A DNA stretch of 64,000 nt, taken from assembly GCF_014635085.1 (NCBI RefSeq), contig NZ_BMCH01000004.1:124001-188000 (forward strand), written 5' to 3'. Positions within the stretch are counted from its first letter, which is position 1, and each line of letters opens with the position of its first letter. Position numbers and translations under genes: made by a program. A model generated the notes under the pieces. The model did no database searches and was not told where the DNA came from. It saw only the letters and a program-made list of their open reading frames with translations. Of this stretch, positions 9,158 to 22,000 are shown piece after piece. The DNA is from Asaia siamensis (GTDB lineage: Bacteria; Pseudomonadota; Alphaproteobacteria; Acetobacterales; Acetobacteraceae).

Positions 9158-10066
9158 ATGAAAATATTCGTTGCAGGAGCCACAGGCGCTTTGGGGCGTC
9201 CTCTGATCAAACGTTTGCTCGCTGCCGGTGTCGAAACCTATGGATTGGCGAGCAAGCCGGCAAGTGCCGCCCTTATGGCTAGCATGGGTGCAACACCGAT
9301 CAGCGGCAATGCCCTTGACCGGGAGAGTCTTTTTGATGCGTTGCGAGACGTGCGCCCTGATGTGGTTATCGATCAACTGACGTCCTTGCCCTCCGATCCT
9401 GCTGAGATGCCTGAGCGGTTACCTTTCGATCGGCAATTGAGGCTCGAAGGGGGGGGGAATCTTTTCGCCGCAGCAGAGGCTTTTGGTGTCAGGCGCTATA
9501 TCCAGCAATCATCGGGTTTCTATCTCGACGGGGAGGGACAGCTTGCGACCGAAGCTTCGGCACTTCGTATTGCGGCCCCGGGGCACATAGGGCAAAGCGC
9601 GAAAATGTACGCAGAACTTGAGCGCCGGGTTCTGGGGGCGCGGTCGATGGAGGGGGTCGCCCTGCGCTATGGCTTCTTTTACGGTCCGGGCACGTGGTAC
9701 TGGAACAAGGGTCCGCTTTGCGAGCGTATCAGGACGGCGCCCAGCCCGATCTTCGGGGCTGGGAGCAGTAAATTCTCGCTTGTCCATGTTGATGACGCAG
9801 CGATGGCTACCGTGTCTGCATTGTGCGCACCGTCTGGCGTTTACAACATTGTAGATGATTACCCGTTGGAGGTGACAAAATTCATTGCAGCTCTCTCAAA
9901 ATGGCTCGGCGGGCCGCCGCCCCAAAGGATCGGTGCATCGGAAGCCCTGAAGACGATGGGCGCGGAGGCGCTTTATTATCATAATGAGCTTTCAGGAGCA
10001 GATAATCGAATGTCAAAAAAGGCTCTCTCTTGTGAGTTCCGGCACAATCCATGGCTTGCTTCCTGA
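9158..10066 (+). CDS. NAD(P)-binding epimerase/dehydratase-like oxidoreductase
   Basis: A 302-residue extended-SDR protein with the Rossmann motif GATGALGRPL at residues 8-17, a diphosphate/ribose-binding strand (GNALDRESL), the active-site region around QQSSGFYLDGEG and RYGFFYGPGTWYW. The canonical Tyr-x3-Lys is not obvious, placing it among atypical SDRs that may sense or reduce quinones or electrophiles. It is the third gene of the Rrf2 operon. Cytoplasmic; substrate unknown. Confidence 0.85.
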   Translation: MKIFVAGATGALGRPLIKRLLAAGVETYGLASKPASAALMASMGATPISGNALDRESLFDALRDVRPDVVIDQLTSLPSDPAEMPERLPFDRQLRLEGGGNLFAAAEAFGVRRYIQQSSGFYLDGEGQLATEASALRIAAPGHIGQSAKMYAELERRVLGARSMEGVALRYGFFYGPGTWYWNKGPLCERIRTAPSPIFGAGSSKFSLVHVDDAAMATVSALCAPSGVYNIVDDYPLEVTKFIAALSKWLGGPPPQRIGASEALKTMGAEALYYHNELSGADNRMSKKALSCEFRHNPWLAS

Positions 10067-10671
10067 GTATCCACCAGCTCATATTATGGCAGTTGCTTCA
10101 GTTGCCTTGCGGAACCTCGTTATGGGGCAATTACATTGTCCGAAGGGCGAGCGGGCTTCGCGTCTGGTCTAAACGTCTCTGAAAAAACGTCGTGTTGAGC
10201 GCCGGACATTCTCCCTGACCGTAGCGTCAGTTGCCTTCCAACAGGGCGCGGCAACTGCGCAGGGTTGCCTCACGGCTGCGAATACTCAGCTTGTTGTCTT
10301 ACGAACTGCTGCGCTGGAAGACAGCTTGACGATAAGCAGTTTCTACGGGAAACCCCAATTGCAAGCCCGAGAACGATTTGGGGAATGCTGCGCCTTTGAC
10401 CCCCTGCGTCCGTTTGGCTTAAGTGGTCAGGCTGTGGATTGCGCATGCAGATGATGTGTAGATTGTTGTCGATTGAGCATTTCCAACTTGCTGTGCGCCG
10501 CAAATTGCCCTGTTGGACCTGCCTTGCGGAAGGAAGGGGAAGGGAGCTGTCTATCATCTTCGCAAGCGCCAAGGGGGTTCGACCTTAGTGCACATGACTG
10601 TCGTAAGACTCGTTTCGGAATGTGATAACATCTCTGTCTAAATCAGGAACGAATATCTTTGGGAGGCTCTC
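10067..10671. other. Intergenic stretch, nothing recognisable
   Basis: I found no frame with family resemblance or a convincing start. A 100-codon minus-strand frame (10270-10572) has atypical composition and no ribosome site. No terminator with a T run follows the epimerase gene. Confidence 0.4.
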
Positions 10672-11001
10672 CTAGGTTTCGTCCCACGAAGCGTCCATTA
10701 TAGTGTGGATCTGCGTTTTCCGAGCCTCCCTATAAGGTACAGTCAGGGTCATGTCACAGTAGGAGCGAATACTGCACTGCGTTATGAGGTTATCTCGCAA
10801 GGCTTCAGGTATGTCCGCGACTTCGAACATCTTACCTCCACCAATCTCTTCGCAATAGCTTTCGAGACCTGTGACATGGCACTGCACGAGTTTCAGGCGT
10901 AGCTCGACGGGGTGTCTCGCCAAGCTGGTGCGACGAGAGGCAACGCCAGCTAAAGCCAATGCCGATAGGATGAGTGGCACAACGACGTAGTTTCTACGCA
11001 T
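10672..11001 (-). CDS. Small secreted cysteine-rich protein, paralogue A
   Basis: A 109-residue protein with an N-terminal hydrophobic signal (VVVPLILSALALAGVAS). The mature part has four cysteines in the contexts VQCHV, SYCEE, TQCS and SYCDM, which could form two disulfides. GAGG lies five bases before the ATG on the minus strand. It aligns over its whole mature length with the product at 11451-11774 (shared pattern: ELxLKxVxCH, CEE, FE(V/I)A(D/E)IPE, CD, LTVP). No known family is recognised; a periplasmic or surface role is inferred from the signal peptide. Confidence 0.7.
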   Translation of the reverse strand: MRRNYVVVPLILSALALAGVASRRTSLARHPVELRLKLVQCHVTGLESYCEEIGGGKMFEVADIPEALRDNLITQCSIRSYCDMTLTVPYREARKTQIHTIMDASWDET

Positions 11002-11095
11002 TTTACCTCAACAGGCTGCTGCCATTAGGTGAAATGTCAGTCGTTAAAAAAACGTGTCCGTGCTGCACTTTATCCCTTGCGAGGCGCCTCACTCA

Positions 11096-11287
11096 TCAAG
11101 CCTTATTTTTTTTTGGTAGAACTAGCCTCGCCAGAAGGACGACAACGCAAGCGACGAGCATCACATTAGCGAGGAGTAACACTCTGTCCTGTATAAGGCA
11201 GGTTCCCTCGAGGTTGAGAACCTGCAGCAGGCACGAAGCAGCCCAAGCCAGACCAGTCGCGCAGAAGAGGATGATTGATTTCGTCAT
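11096..11287 (-). CDS. Small two-helix membrane protein, hypothetical
   Basis: A 63-residue product with two hydrophobic helices separated by a short loop (about residues 4-22 and 36-56) and a lysine-rich C-terminus. It lies between the two paralogous cysteine-rich proteins on the same strand, which supports a shared function, but no clear Shine-Dalgarno sequence is visible. Function unknown. Confidence 0.4.
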   Translation of the reverse strand: MTKSIILFCATGLAWAASCLLQVLNLEGTCLIQDRVLLLANVMLVACVVVLLARLVLPKKNKA

Positions 11288-11450
11288 TGCCGGTTGCTTA
11301 CGCTGTTTTTTACCATTCGGGAAGCGTATTATTGCGAATCCATTACAAAAAAAGGCATAAAAGACAGGAATATCAAACGATCCCTCTCTTAAATTTTGAG
11401 AACTTCCCGCATTTCGGTGGGATACGGTTCTGGTTATAGTGGATCGGGCC

Positions 11451-11774
11451 TCACATCGTCAGTTTCCACTCCATTCGAACGATCCGACAGATACCTTTTT
11501 TAATGCTGATATCTGACGGCACCGTGAGCACAACATCACAAGGGATAGTCGCCCCGCATTCCGTTAAAAATTGCTCCCGATATTCCTCGGGGATCTCCGC
11601 TATTTCGAAACCGTTGGCACCATATTTTTCTTCGCAAAGTCCCGTTTTATCGAGTGTGTGGCAATTCACATCTTTCAGATTTAATTCTGCTGTGTGCTCC
11701 TGCTTCTTGTGGCAGGAACAAAGGCACGAGGTAAAAATCATCGCCGTAGCCATGGTTGTGATGTGAGATTTCAT
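11451..11774 (-). CDS. Small cysteine-rich lipoprotein, paralogue B
   Basis: A 107-residue product with a signal sequence that ends in lipobox-like text (IFTSCLCSCHKK), so it is probably a lipoprotein. The mature part carries the same four-cysteine plan as the product at 10672-11001 (NCHT, LCEE, ECGA, PCDV) and the block FEIAEIPEEYREQF. GAGGG sits seven bases before the ATG. The two genes look like an old tandem duplication within a three-gene minus-strand group. No known family recognised. Confidence 0.7.
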   Translation of the reverse strand: MKSHITTMATAMIFTSCLCSCHKKQEHTAELNLKDVNCHTLDKTGLCEEKYGANGFEIAEIPEEYREQFLTECGATIPCDVVLTVPSDISIKKGICRIVRMEWKLTM

Positions 11775-13007
11775 AATGCGCCCTCGTGACAGTGAGGCGA
11801 CATGAGCGCGGTTAAATGGTTAACGAAACGTTCTCTGTCGCAGAAAACTGTGAATGTTGCATTGTCTGGGAGCGATATTTTCACTTAGACGGCCTAGGCC
11901 GCGCCGTGATGATCACGGATGGCGACGACGAATTTTTCCCGAGGTTGCTGCCGCATTCTGTCAATTATTTTGCGCGGACCGGAACAGGCCCGAGAGGGAA
12001 CGGGGGTGGCTTCCAGGTCAACATGCGCGGGTATCCCGGTTTTAGGGACGTTGCGAAAGCGCTCGGTTTCATGCCTATCCATATGGACCTTCGTATCGAC
12101 GCGGCATCTCGCATCATACAGTGAACTGGCTCGAATCTTATCCTTGCTACGAATTTGATGGTTGCCGTCATCTCTTATTGCAGACCTCATCAGTCAAAAT
12201 ATCCTGATTTAGAGCATTTCGAGGGATTGGGGATGTCTCTTGCAAGCCGTATTTGCAAGGCATATCGGTTTTGTCCTGAGAACTGCAGTTTGCAAAAAGC
12301 TGCCGTCAAAAATGCGATGAGAGGCATCTCACAAGGTTAGGGGACTTTATAAAACTAGCCGAACACGCTCAGATTGCTTGACTACCGACTAAATCAGATC
12401 GCCCATCTGCGGCATTTTGGATGAATATGCATAAGCCTCGGGCTACCTCATCAGCTTATCCTGCGGGTGAGGGACCGCCGCAAATGGCCTTGGACACGCA
12501 AGAGACCTCGGTCACGTGATTGGCGATACAATGTGTGTGCAGAGGTCTGATGCTTGGCCTATGAGATATTGTAACGGCAAAGCAGATCATGGCCTAGAAT
12601 TATATTTTTTAAATATTTAATGCGGGAAATACACAACCGTGTGGATTTTACTCGAATACTTAAATTAAAGAAAGGAATAGATTCTATTTTAATAAGTCAT
12701 AATGATCTAGAAGGGAGTGCGAGATTGCCATAGATAATACCGTAGTGATTTGGCGTTAAATTAACGTATTTCATGACAAAAATGTGAAAAAATGATGTGC
12801 CAAAAAAGTTTCTTATTATCGCTAATTTAATTCATAACATGCAACATATTGTAATCAATGCATATTAATTATCATTAACCAATTGGAAATAGGACAAAAC
12901 GTTAAAATATGTAACCGCCGTAACGATATTTTTGACGTGGTGGGCGGATTTGAGCGCTGTTGTGCACTCGAACCTCAACGCGGAAAACTCGAGAAGGGTG
13001 TGTTTGC
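11775..13007. other. Long leader region before the giant surface-protein gene
   Basis: 11816-12124 holds an open + frame with no recognisable product; I do not call it. From about 12590 to 12900 the sequence is strongly AT-rich, unlike the flanking genes, and is the likely promoter or regulatory region of the giant gene. No terminator, tRNA or IS ends are evident. Confidence 0.4.
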
Positions 13008-16000
13008 GTGCGAAGAATACTTGAACCTCGTAGGGTCTTCGAAGGACAAAATCTTCATCACGAGCACGTTGTGGCACCAATCAGCGATCATCGCGCTGAA
13101 GGAATTCGTGTTTCTCTAGGCGTGGAGAGAGCTCCTGAAACCGCATCGCATTCAAGCCGATCTCTCGCCTTTATCGACACGGGGGTTGCCGACTGGAGGA
13201 CGATCGCTGACGCGTTGCCTACGGGTACGCGGGTTGTGCAGATCGCCCCCGGATCAGATGCGCTGAAGCAGATCACGGACGTTATCAACCAGTCGCAAAA
13301 TCTCGAAACCGTCAGTTTCATTTCGTACGGTAGTGAGGGAAAACTGTCTCTGGGCAGCGGCTTTGATCAGAAGACGCTGGAAGCGAACAGGGACGAGATA
13401 ACCTCTTGGTCGTCACATTTCGCCAGTGACGGGCAGATCCTGCTATGGGCGTGCGACACGGGTGAGGGCGCCAACGGACAGAGCCTTGTCAATTCTCTTC
13501 ACGATCTGACCCGGACCGATGTCGCCGCAAGTTCTAACGCCGTAGGCGTCAGCGCTGAAGGCGGCGACTGGACACTCGAAAGCAAAAGCCGCGAATTTAT
13601 CGTGCATGACGTTTTCGGCGCGTCTGGCGTTGCAGGATATCACACCGTTCTGGACCAGGCCCAGCCCACGGTCACACTGTCGCATTCCGACAGCGTTGTT
13701 CCTGTAGGTGGGACGTTCACCGAAACAATCTCCTTTTCGAACACGGCGTCGAACGCGGTTGGCTACGGTCCATACATCGCGGTTCTGGAGCCGAAGACCG
13801 AAGGGAAGAGCGCGGCGTTGCAATCGCTCACCTATCTCGGCAATCCGATGACACTGCAGCGCGTTTCAGTAAGCGACACGATTTCCGGCCATGAGGGTCA
13901 GTTGGGGGTAAACAATCCCTATGTCCGCGATGCAAATGGCAAACAGATTTTCATAGAAGCGCCTTCAGGGGCTTCTGTTGGCGACAATATCGTTTTCAGT
14001 CAATTGCCCTTCGGAAGCTATTCTCCCGGCCAGCCCGCCGCTGCGATACAGGCAGTTTTCAAGGTTGATGCAACCGCATCTGTTGGGTCTGCAACCCTGC
14101 CGATTTCAGCGCTGGGGGGATTTTACCTCGGTCAGGACGCGCAGAACAACCCGTCCGTCGACGCGCCCATCTCAGGCACCGCCGTGACTGATCCGCTCGA
14201 TACCTCGCTCGTGACAGTCAGGACGATATCTCAGACCACAACCGCCACAGATAACGCAGAGACAGCGACCGGTTCGGATTTCCCGATCACCTACACCACA
14301 ACCATTACCCCGGCACCGGCCACCAAGGATAACAATGCACCGATCAAGAATTTTCAAACAGTCATTACCCTTCCGTCGAACACCGTTTACCTGCCAGGCT
14401 CCACGGCACCACAGGTTCTCTATGCCGACGGGACGGTGGTCCCTGACGCCCAGGTGACACTTGTCTCCAGCGATAACGGTTACGGCGCAAAGTTCAGTGT
14501 CACCATCCCGTCGCTCGACGCGAGCGCGACCAATGTCAGGGTCTCATTGCAGGCTTATGTGCCGCAGAATAATGCGGATGGCTCATCGGTTCTCGGCAAT
14601 TCTGGCGCTTCTGCCAATGTTGCCGCACCCGACGTCACCTACTCGGCTGATGACTGGACTTCCGGTAATGGCACGCAGGTACCGGTATCGGGTAATGGCG
14701 ACACGAGCAGTGCTGTTGTGACCGCCAAATCGGTTGCGCTGCAGAACAGTTCGCAGGATATAACGACCGGCAATACACCCGGTTATGTCCTGCCTACCGA
14801 TACGATCAGATATACTGCGGCAATTCAGACCTCGGATTTCAATGCGCTTAGCAAACCGGTCATTACTCAGGACATCGACGATGGCCAGACCATCGATCCG
14901 GCTTCCAGTCCGGTCTTCACTTACTCGGTGAAAGGCGGCGCAAAGCAGACGCTGAATCTCGGCACGATAGATAATGCCAGCACCCAGACAATAAATGGTG
15001 ATAACGTTTATGTCAGCGGTAGCAATAACCTTTGGTCCTTCGAAAGAGACAGTCAGACAGGCCATACAATCGCGCGTTTCGATATCGGCAAGGCCATCGC
15101 CGACGGCCTGCTTCCGGCCGGTGCGACAGGTAGCCTGACCTATCAGGCAAAAGCGCTCACCCATTATGCAAATGGCACCGCCACTACCGGTACGCTTCTT
15201 GCCGGGTCCGATGCGCTCAGGGGTACGGACAGTGTTCAGGGTGACTATGCCAATGCGGATGGGTCGTCTCCAACGGATACCTCACAGATTGGTGATGGGG
15301 GGCAGACAGGGCTGGTCGTTCCCAATGGTAACGCCACGATCAAGGTTGTGGCGGTCAATGGCGCAAGCGCCGACGCAAGCGCTATTCGCCCTGGCGATCA
15401 GGTCACCTATGCCCTGACTTATTCCATGCTTTCAGGCAATTACAACAACCTGCACCTGACTTCCTACCTCCCGCAGCAAGTCTATTCCGTTACAGATCCG
15501 ACCCAGGCCGGTGGCAACGGTACGAGCTATAGCCAGTCAGATAGCAACTCGGGCTTTCCCCCCAGTGGACAATACGCTCTGGTCTCCGCGCCGAAAGGGG
15601 TGAGTATCAGCGGCGGCGCAACAGCCAGTGCCGGGTCCAACAGCCTCGATTTCGGCTTGTCGCAATCTTCGGAAACGCCAGGAAACTCCGCTGTCACCAT
15701 CTATTTCACAACCACGGCCTCGAATGCGCCGATGGCGGATGGTCTACCCCTAACCAATATGGTGCAGGGCGCGCTTATCAATGGCGGCGGAAAAACGGTC
15801 GTCTCACAGCAGATTGCGGGCGCCAGACTGGCTGAACCTGCCCTGAATACGGTTACAGGAATCGTGTCTGTGGTGGATGATGGGGGCAATGCCAAATCGC
15901 TCCAATACACCAATCAGAAAGATGGCACGGTCGTAGATCCGTCCACCGTGTTCAGCAAGGCTGGGACAACAGGCAACCCTTTCGTCAAGGGCGCTCCTGA

Positions 16001-19000
16001 TGCATCGTCAGCCATCGATAACCTCGATATGATTGCCATCAACGCCAATGCCTCAAAGCAGATCAATGGCGGCGATACGATACGTGTTGCAACAACTGTC
16101 AGCAACACGGGCGCCTATGCCGCTTATGACGTCTTTCTTGCAGGAGTCCTGCCGAGCGGGATCACGGTTGACGACGTCAGCAATTTCCAGGTTATAGGAC
16201 GCGACTCTGACGGCAACCAGATCAACTACTCAACTGACAAGAGCGCCTATTTCAGCTCCGGCGGTGCGCGAATAATTGCGACCTCAGCAAACGATCCCGT
16301 CCTCTACGCAACGGGAGATGCAGATCATCGTGACCTGTTGACTGTCATTTACGACATCAAATTGCCGCAGGCGGTGGTTCTGGGCCAGACGCTTCAGAAC
16401 ACAGGTCTTGTCGCAGCATTCTCAAATCGCGCAGGTGGTGATAATTTTGTAGATGGTACAGGCTCCGATCCGGCGGGCGATACACTCACGGATAGCGCGC
16501 AAGCCGTACTTGCAAGTCCGACAATCACATTGAGTACGAAATACCCAGCGTATAACAGCCCGACCGGTGATGCCGGCACGAATGTCGTGCCAGGTGAAAC
16601 GCGTGAAATTACCGCTGTCGTGTCGATACCAGAGGGACAAATCAGCAATAACGGGTCGAATGTGACCATCACGGTTCCTCTGCCCAAGGGTATGATCGTC
16701 CTGCCCGGCAGTAAGGTAACTGTCCAGATCGGTGATCCAAACTCGTCAGACAGTTCGTCCGCGAGTTATGACAGCAGCGCCGTAGCGAGCGCGGATGGCA
16801 AGACACTCACCGTCTCTCTGGGAACATCCGTCTCTAACACCTCCGATGACAGCAAAAGCACTTACAGCGCTAAGGCCGTCACGGTTGATTTCAAGGCCAC
16901 TTTTCCCGATGGGCAGGACGACATAGGGGCCGCACCCGATACGACATACGATACTGTCTCACAGCTTATTTATAGTGGTGGCCCGGTAGGCTCTAATTCG
17001 CTGCGCTTCACGCAGATTGACCCTGATGTCGTTGGCACCCTCACGAGCGATGGTGGAACTGCGATGTATAGTGGTCAGACAGTGACCTATACATATTCAC
17101 TGCAGAATAACGGCAAATCGATCGCTGAAGACCTCACGCAGATCCTGTCTCTGAGCAATCTGACCCTCGTCAGTGGCTCAGCGAGCGTTCAGTCGGGATC
17201 TGGCGTTTCCATCACTGAAAACAGCGATGGAACACTGACGATCGGCGGTGTAAACAACGCGCTGTCCGTTGGAGCAAAGACTGTCTTCACTTTTCAGGCG
17301 AAGGTAAAACCTGGCCAGGCGGCAGGGACGGCAGATACTGTCAGCACCCAGTCCGGCAGCTACAACAGCATGCCGAGTCAGAGCACTGTGGCTAATGCTA
17401 ATTCGTCGACAGGGCATAAATTCAGCCTTGCGGCCAGCGTTTCAAATACGATCGATACCTATAAAAACCTGCAACTCACGATCGTGGGTGAGTCCAACGG
17501 CAACCAGGCCAGTGAATCGTCCCCGCAAACCAGCGTGACGACGCCAATCGGTGATATTGTCCGCCTCAAGGGCTCTGTCGATATCCCCAAAGGATCGAAC
17601 CATATCGAGCTCTCTGTTTCGATCCCTGCAGGCGTCACAATTCCGACCAATGACGTCGATGCCCTGGTGGGGGATATGCGCGTCGCCTTTCTGAGCACAA
17701 GCGGTCAGATCACGTCGTCCACGCTCGACAAAGATGGCACCAATAGTCAGATCCAGGTCAAGGAGAACGGGTCACGCACTGACCCGGCCAATGTTACGCC
17801 CACCGCCAAAGTAAATGCCGATTTTGTCAAAAACTCTGTCAAGATATCCAATGGTTATCTGGTAATCGATTTCGGTACCGTCTCGAATGATGACAGCACC
17901 TCGGTCGCCAACCAGATCATTTTCGAGTTCAACGGGATTATCGCCAATACGAGCGCCAACACGGCCTCAGGCAAGACGGCCAACACCGAGGCCCTGTATA
18001 TCGGCGACCGTGCGGATGCGCCCGGTATCGGGGGGGCGCCCTCTGCACCGGTTACGCAGACCGTCGTCGAACCCAGCATATCGATGACGCAGGTGCAGAC
18101 CGGTTTCGATACCGCAACCGCTACTGCAACCTATACCGTAACCCTCACCAATAATGGCACCAGCCCGGCGTACCGTGTGCAGGTTAATGACCCCCTCGGC
18201 GACAATACGACCTATGTGTCTGGCAGCTATACTGGGTCTGCCGATAACACCGTTACGTCTGATACGTCCGGGCTTCATGTCTCGATCGGCAGCATCGGTA
18301 ATGCCGCCGGCTCCAATAGCATCAGTTACACCTATCAGGTGCAACTGACCGACAAGACGAAGCCGTCGGCAACTCACAACTCGACCGTCACTTATGAAGG
18401 CCTTGTCAGCGCATCTCCTCAGACGCTGAACGATACGACCGGCGACAAGGCAAGCTCGGCGACAGGTGGACGTACGGGTGTAAGCCAGACCGATGTCAAT
18501 AACTACGTCGACACAGAGAGTGTTGGCCTTTCGGTTGTTTCCGGGCAGCTCTTTCAGGCACTCGGCATCAAGGGGGCGGTGCCCAGTTACGACAGCCGCC
18601 TTGATACGCCACTGGCAAATGTCACTGTCACTGCAACGGCTGGCAAGATCACCGAGACGACACAGACCGATGCCAACGGCAACTTCACTTTCTATGGGCT
18701 GCCTAACGGTCAGGTAACGATCACCGCTCCGCAAACAGCGAACAGTGCTACGTCGAGCCAGAACCTGCCTGCCTATGAGACTAATATCTACGTTACCAGC
18801 GGCATCGCTGGTTCAGCCATCTCAAAGTCGACAGCTGCCGGCAATACCATGCCGGATGTCTCGATTGTCTATCGCCTTCCCGATCAGGCACCTGTCATCG
18901 CCAATGCCGACCAGAGCACGGTGCTTACGCAGAATGCGGGCGTGGCCGGCGCCATGTTCCACACGTCTTCGGGCGCAACCAGCGCGGTCACAGCATCAGA

Positions 19001-22000
19001 CGCCGAACTGGACAAGCTGATTTCGGTCGACGCGAGCACTTACAGCTATTCAGGCAGTGTGCTGACGGTGCAGCGTTATCAGGCCAATAGGAAAACGCCA
19101 GCACCGAACGCAAACGATGTTTATGGCGGGCAGAATGGCCTTACCCTCTCGAACGGTAGTGCCATACTTGGGGGCGTCACTATCGGTACCTACACCGTCA
19201 AGAGCGGTGTTCTGGCTCTGACCTTCGGCTCCGGGACCACAAGCCAGACGGTCACTTCCGTACTGCAGAATCTGACGTATGCCAGCACCGCCACATCGAC
19301 TGACCAGACCCTGACAACGCTGGGGGTCACGATTGATGATCACAACAATGCCAAGGACAACGCCCAAGGAACCGGCGGCATAAAAACGAGCACGCCCGTC
19401 TTCACGGTGTTCAATACGGTTGCCACCAAGGCGAACAACATCTCTTTCGACGAGCCGAATAACAGCGCTGCGTCAACTGCGGCGAGTCAGATCCCGCTTC
19501 CGGCACTTTCTGGCAATGCTTCAATCAGCAAGGTGTCGCTCTCACTTACAGGCGCTGCATCGGCAGGGGAGGATCATCTTGCCTTCACCGCCAGCGCCGC
19601 GACCGGCAATATAACCAGTGTCTATGACGCTGCGAGCGGCACTCTTACCCTCTCATCGGCCAATAACACCGCCACCCAGGTGCAGTGGAACAAGGCGCTC
19701 CAAGCGATCAGTTATTATGACAGCAGCGACACGCCCTCGACCGGCACGCGCATGCTGACTCGGACCGTTACGCTTTCGAATAGTAACGTCTTGACGCAGA
19801 GCAACGCCGTCACCATTGCCGTTGCCGCCCATGACGATTCACCTGTGCTCGACACGACAAAGCCCGTTGCGCTTGTTTCGGTGAGCGAAAATCAGTCTGG
19901 GGTGCCAGGCCTGCCCTCAGGCGCGGTAGGCACCCTTGTCTCGGCGCTGATAAACGCCCAGACTGTTATCGATCCCGATGCCAACAACATTCATGATGGA
20001 TCAACCGGTTCTGTGCCGGGTATGGTGATTACGGGCGCGAGCACACAATTCGGCAGCTGGTATTACACTGTTGATAATGGCGCGCACTGGCTTGCTTTCA
20101 ACGCAAGCGCGGCCGATACGGTCTCGAGCACCAACGGGTTGTTCCTGCTAGCTGATTCGCAGACACGTGTAGCCTTTGTGCCAACTGCGCAAAACTTCAA
20201 TGGCAGCATTCCTAACGCGCTGACTTACCGTGCCTGGGATCAATATGACCCGCATGCAAACGGAAGCTTTGCATCCCTGCCTACTATCGGATCTTTCGGC
20301 TCTGGCACCGATGCGGCGGCCTCGTATTCCTCTGCTCTGCAGACGCTGCCGCAGACGGTCATTGCGCTGAACAACGCGCCTATCGCCAACGGCAAGGCAT
20401 CGCTCGGAGATGGTACAGAAGGTCAGCCCGCTCCCGTGAAAAGTGTGGCGCAGCTGTTCGGTGCGCAGTTCAGTGACACGGCGGACGCCCAGAAAACCGC
20501 CGACAACCCGACAGGGTCGGAGGCTAACACCCTCGCGGGTATTGCTCTGGTCTCCAACCCCACGCCAGATGCCGAGGGTCATTGGTCCTATTCGACGGAC
20601 GGTGGCAAGACCTGGATATTCATTCCGACGGATCTGAGTGAGACCAATGCGCTGGTTCTGGGCAGCAATACGCTGCTGACCTATCAGGCGCCGCCCGATT
20701 TCAATGGCGCACCGCAGCCGCTAAACGCGCACCTCATCGATTCTTCATCCCAGATCCCGGTCTATGGTGCGGTAACGGGAGAGGCGCTCGCGGGCACCAG
20801 CACGGCGCAAAGAAACGTAGATATCAGCAAAAATCAGGGTGGCGATAGCGCAGTTTCCCTGAATACCGTGCCTCTGGGCACAGCAGTGTCAGCGGTCAAC
20901 GACGCCCCCATCGTCACCGGCAATGCTACTCTGGCCAATGGAACAGAAGATCAGGGTCCCGAAAGCACGGGACAGTCGATCGGCTCGCTATTCGACACGA
21001 AATTCAGCGATCGGGCCGATCAGCAACAGACCGCTGATAACCCCACCGGTTCGCAAGCCAACACCCTCGCAGGGATCGCCATCGTTTCGAACACGACCCC
21101 GGTGTCAGAGGGCCAGTGGGTGTACTCGACTGATAACGGCAAAACCTGGTTGCCCGTGGGAAGCGTTTCGGACAGCAACGCTCTGGTGCTTAGCCGGGAC
21201 ATCAAGCTGTCCTTCTCGCCCTCTGCCAATTTCAACGGTCAGCCCGCCCCGCTCGGCGAGCGTCTGATTGATAGTTCTGCAACTCAGGTGTTCGGGACCA
21301 CCACCGGCGCAATGATCGCTCAGGGTGGTATTGTGCAGCAGGGTGTGGATGTGACCAGCAATGGTGGCACGACGGCTGTCTCTGCTGGCCAGTCATCTCT
21401 CGGCGTGACTGTGGCCTCGGTTAACGATGCCCCGGTCGTTTCGACAGATCAGGCTGGCCTGCCGGCTTCCATCGAGCACGGCCCTGTTGTTTCCGAGAGC
21501 GTGCTCACCCTGTTCGGTAACAATTTTGACGATACGGCCGACCAGCAGCAGAGCGAGGCCAATCCTGCCGGATCCACAGCCAATATATTGGCTGGTATTG
21601 CAATTACGGGCAACACCACCCCGTCTTCCGAGGGGGCGTGGCGCTATTCCATTGACGGGGGCAAGACGTGGGTAGCGGTAGGTACGGTTTCGCCACACTC
21701 CGCGCTCGTTCTCAACGCCAATGCGTTGCTCACCTTCACACCGGCGCCCAATTATAATGGCATCCCCATGCCGCTCAGCGCCCATCTGATCGATAGCTCC
21801 ACGATGCCGGTCTTCGGGGCCACGACAGGGGCGTTCGTCGCACAAAATAATGTTGCCCAACCGGGGGTGGATGTAACCAGCAATGGCGGCATCACCGCCA
21901 TCTCGTCGGCCAGTGTCGACCTCAGCACGTCTGTCACGGCTGTGCATTCATCACCACGAGCCACAAGCAACGTCGCATTCGGCACAGGGACTGAAGATGA

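Noticed and set aside
11816-12124. 102-codon + strand frame
   Set aside because: No family resemblance and no convincing ribosome site; overlapping frames on both strands are equally open.
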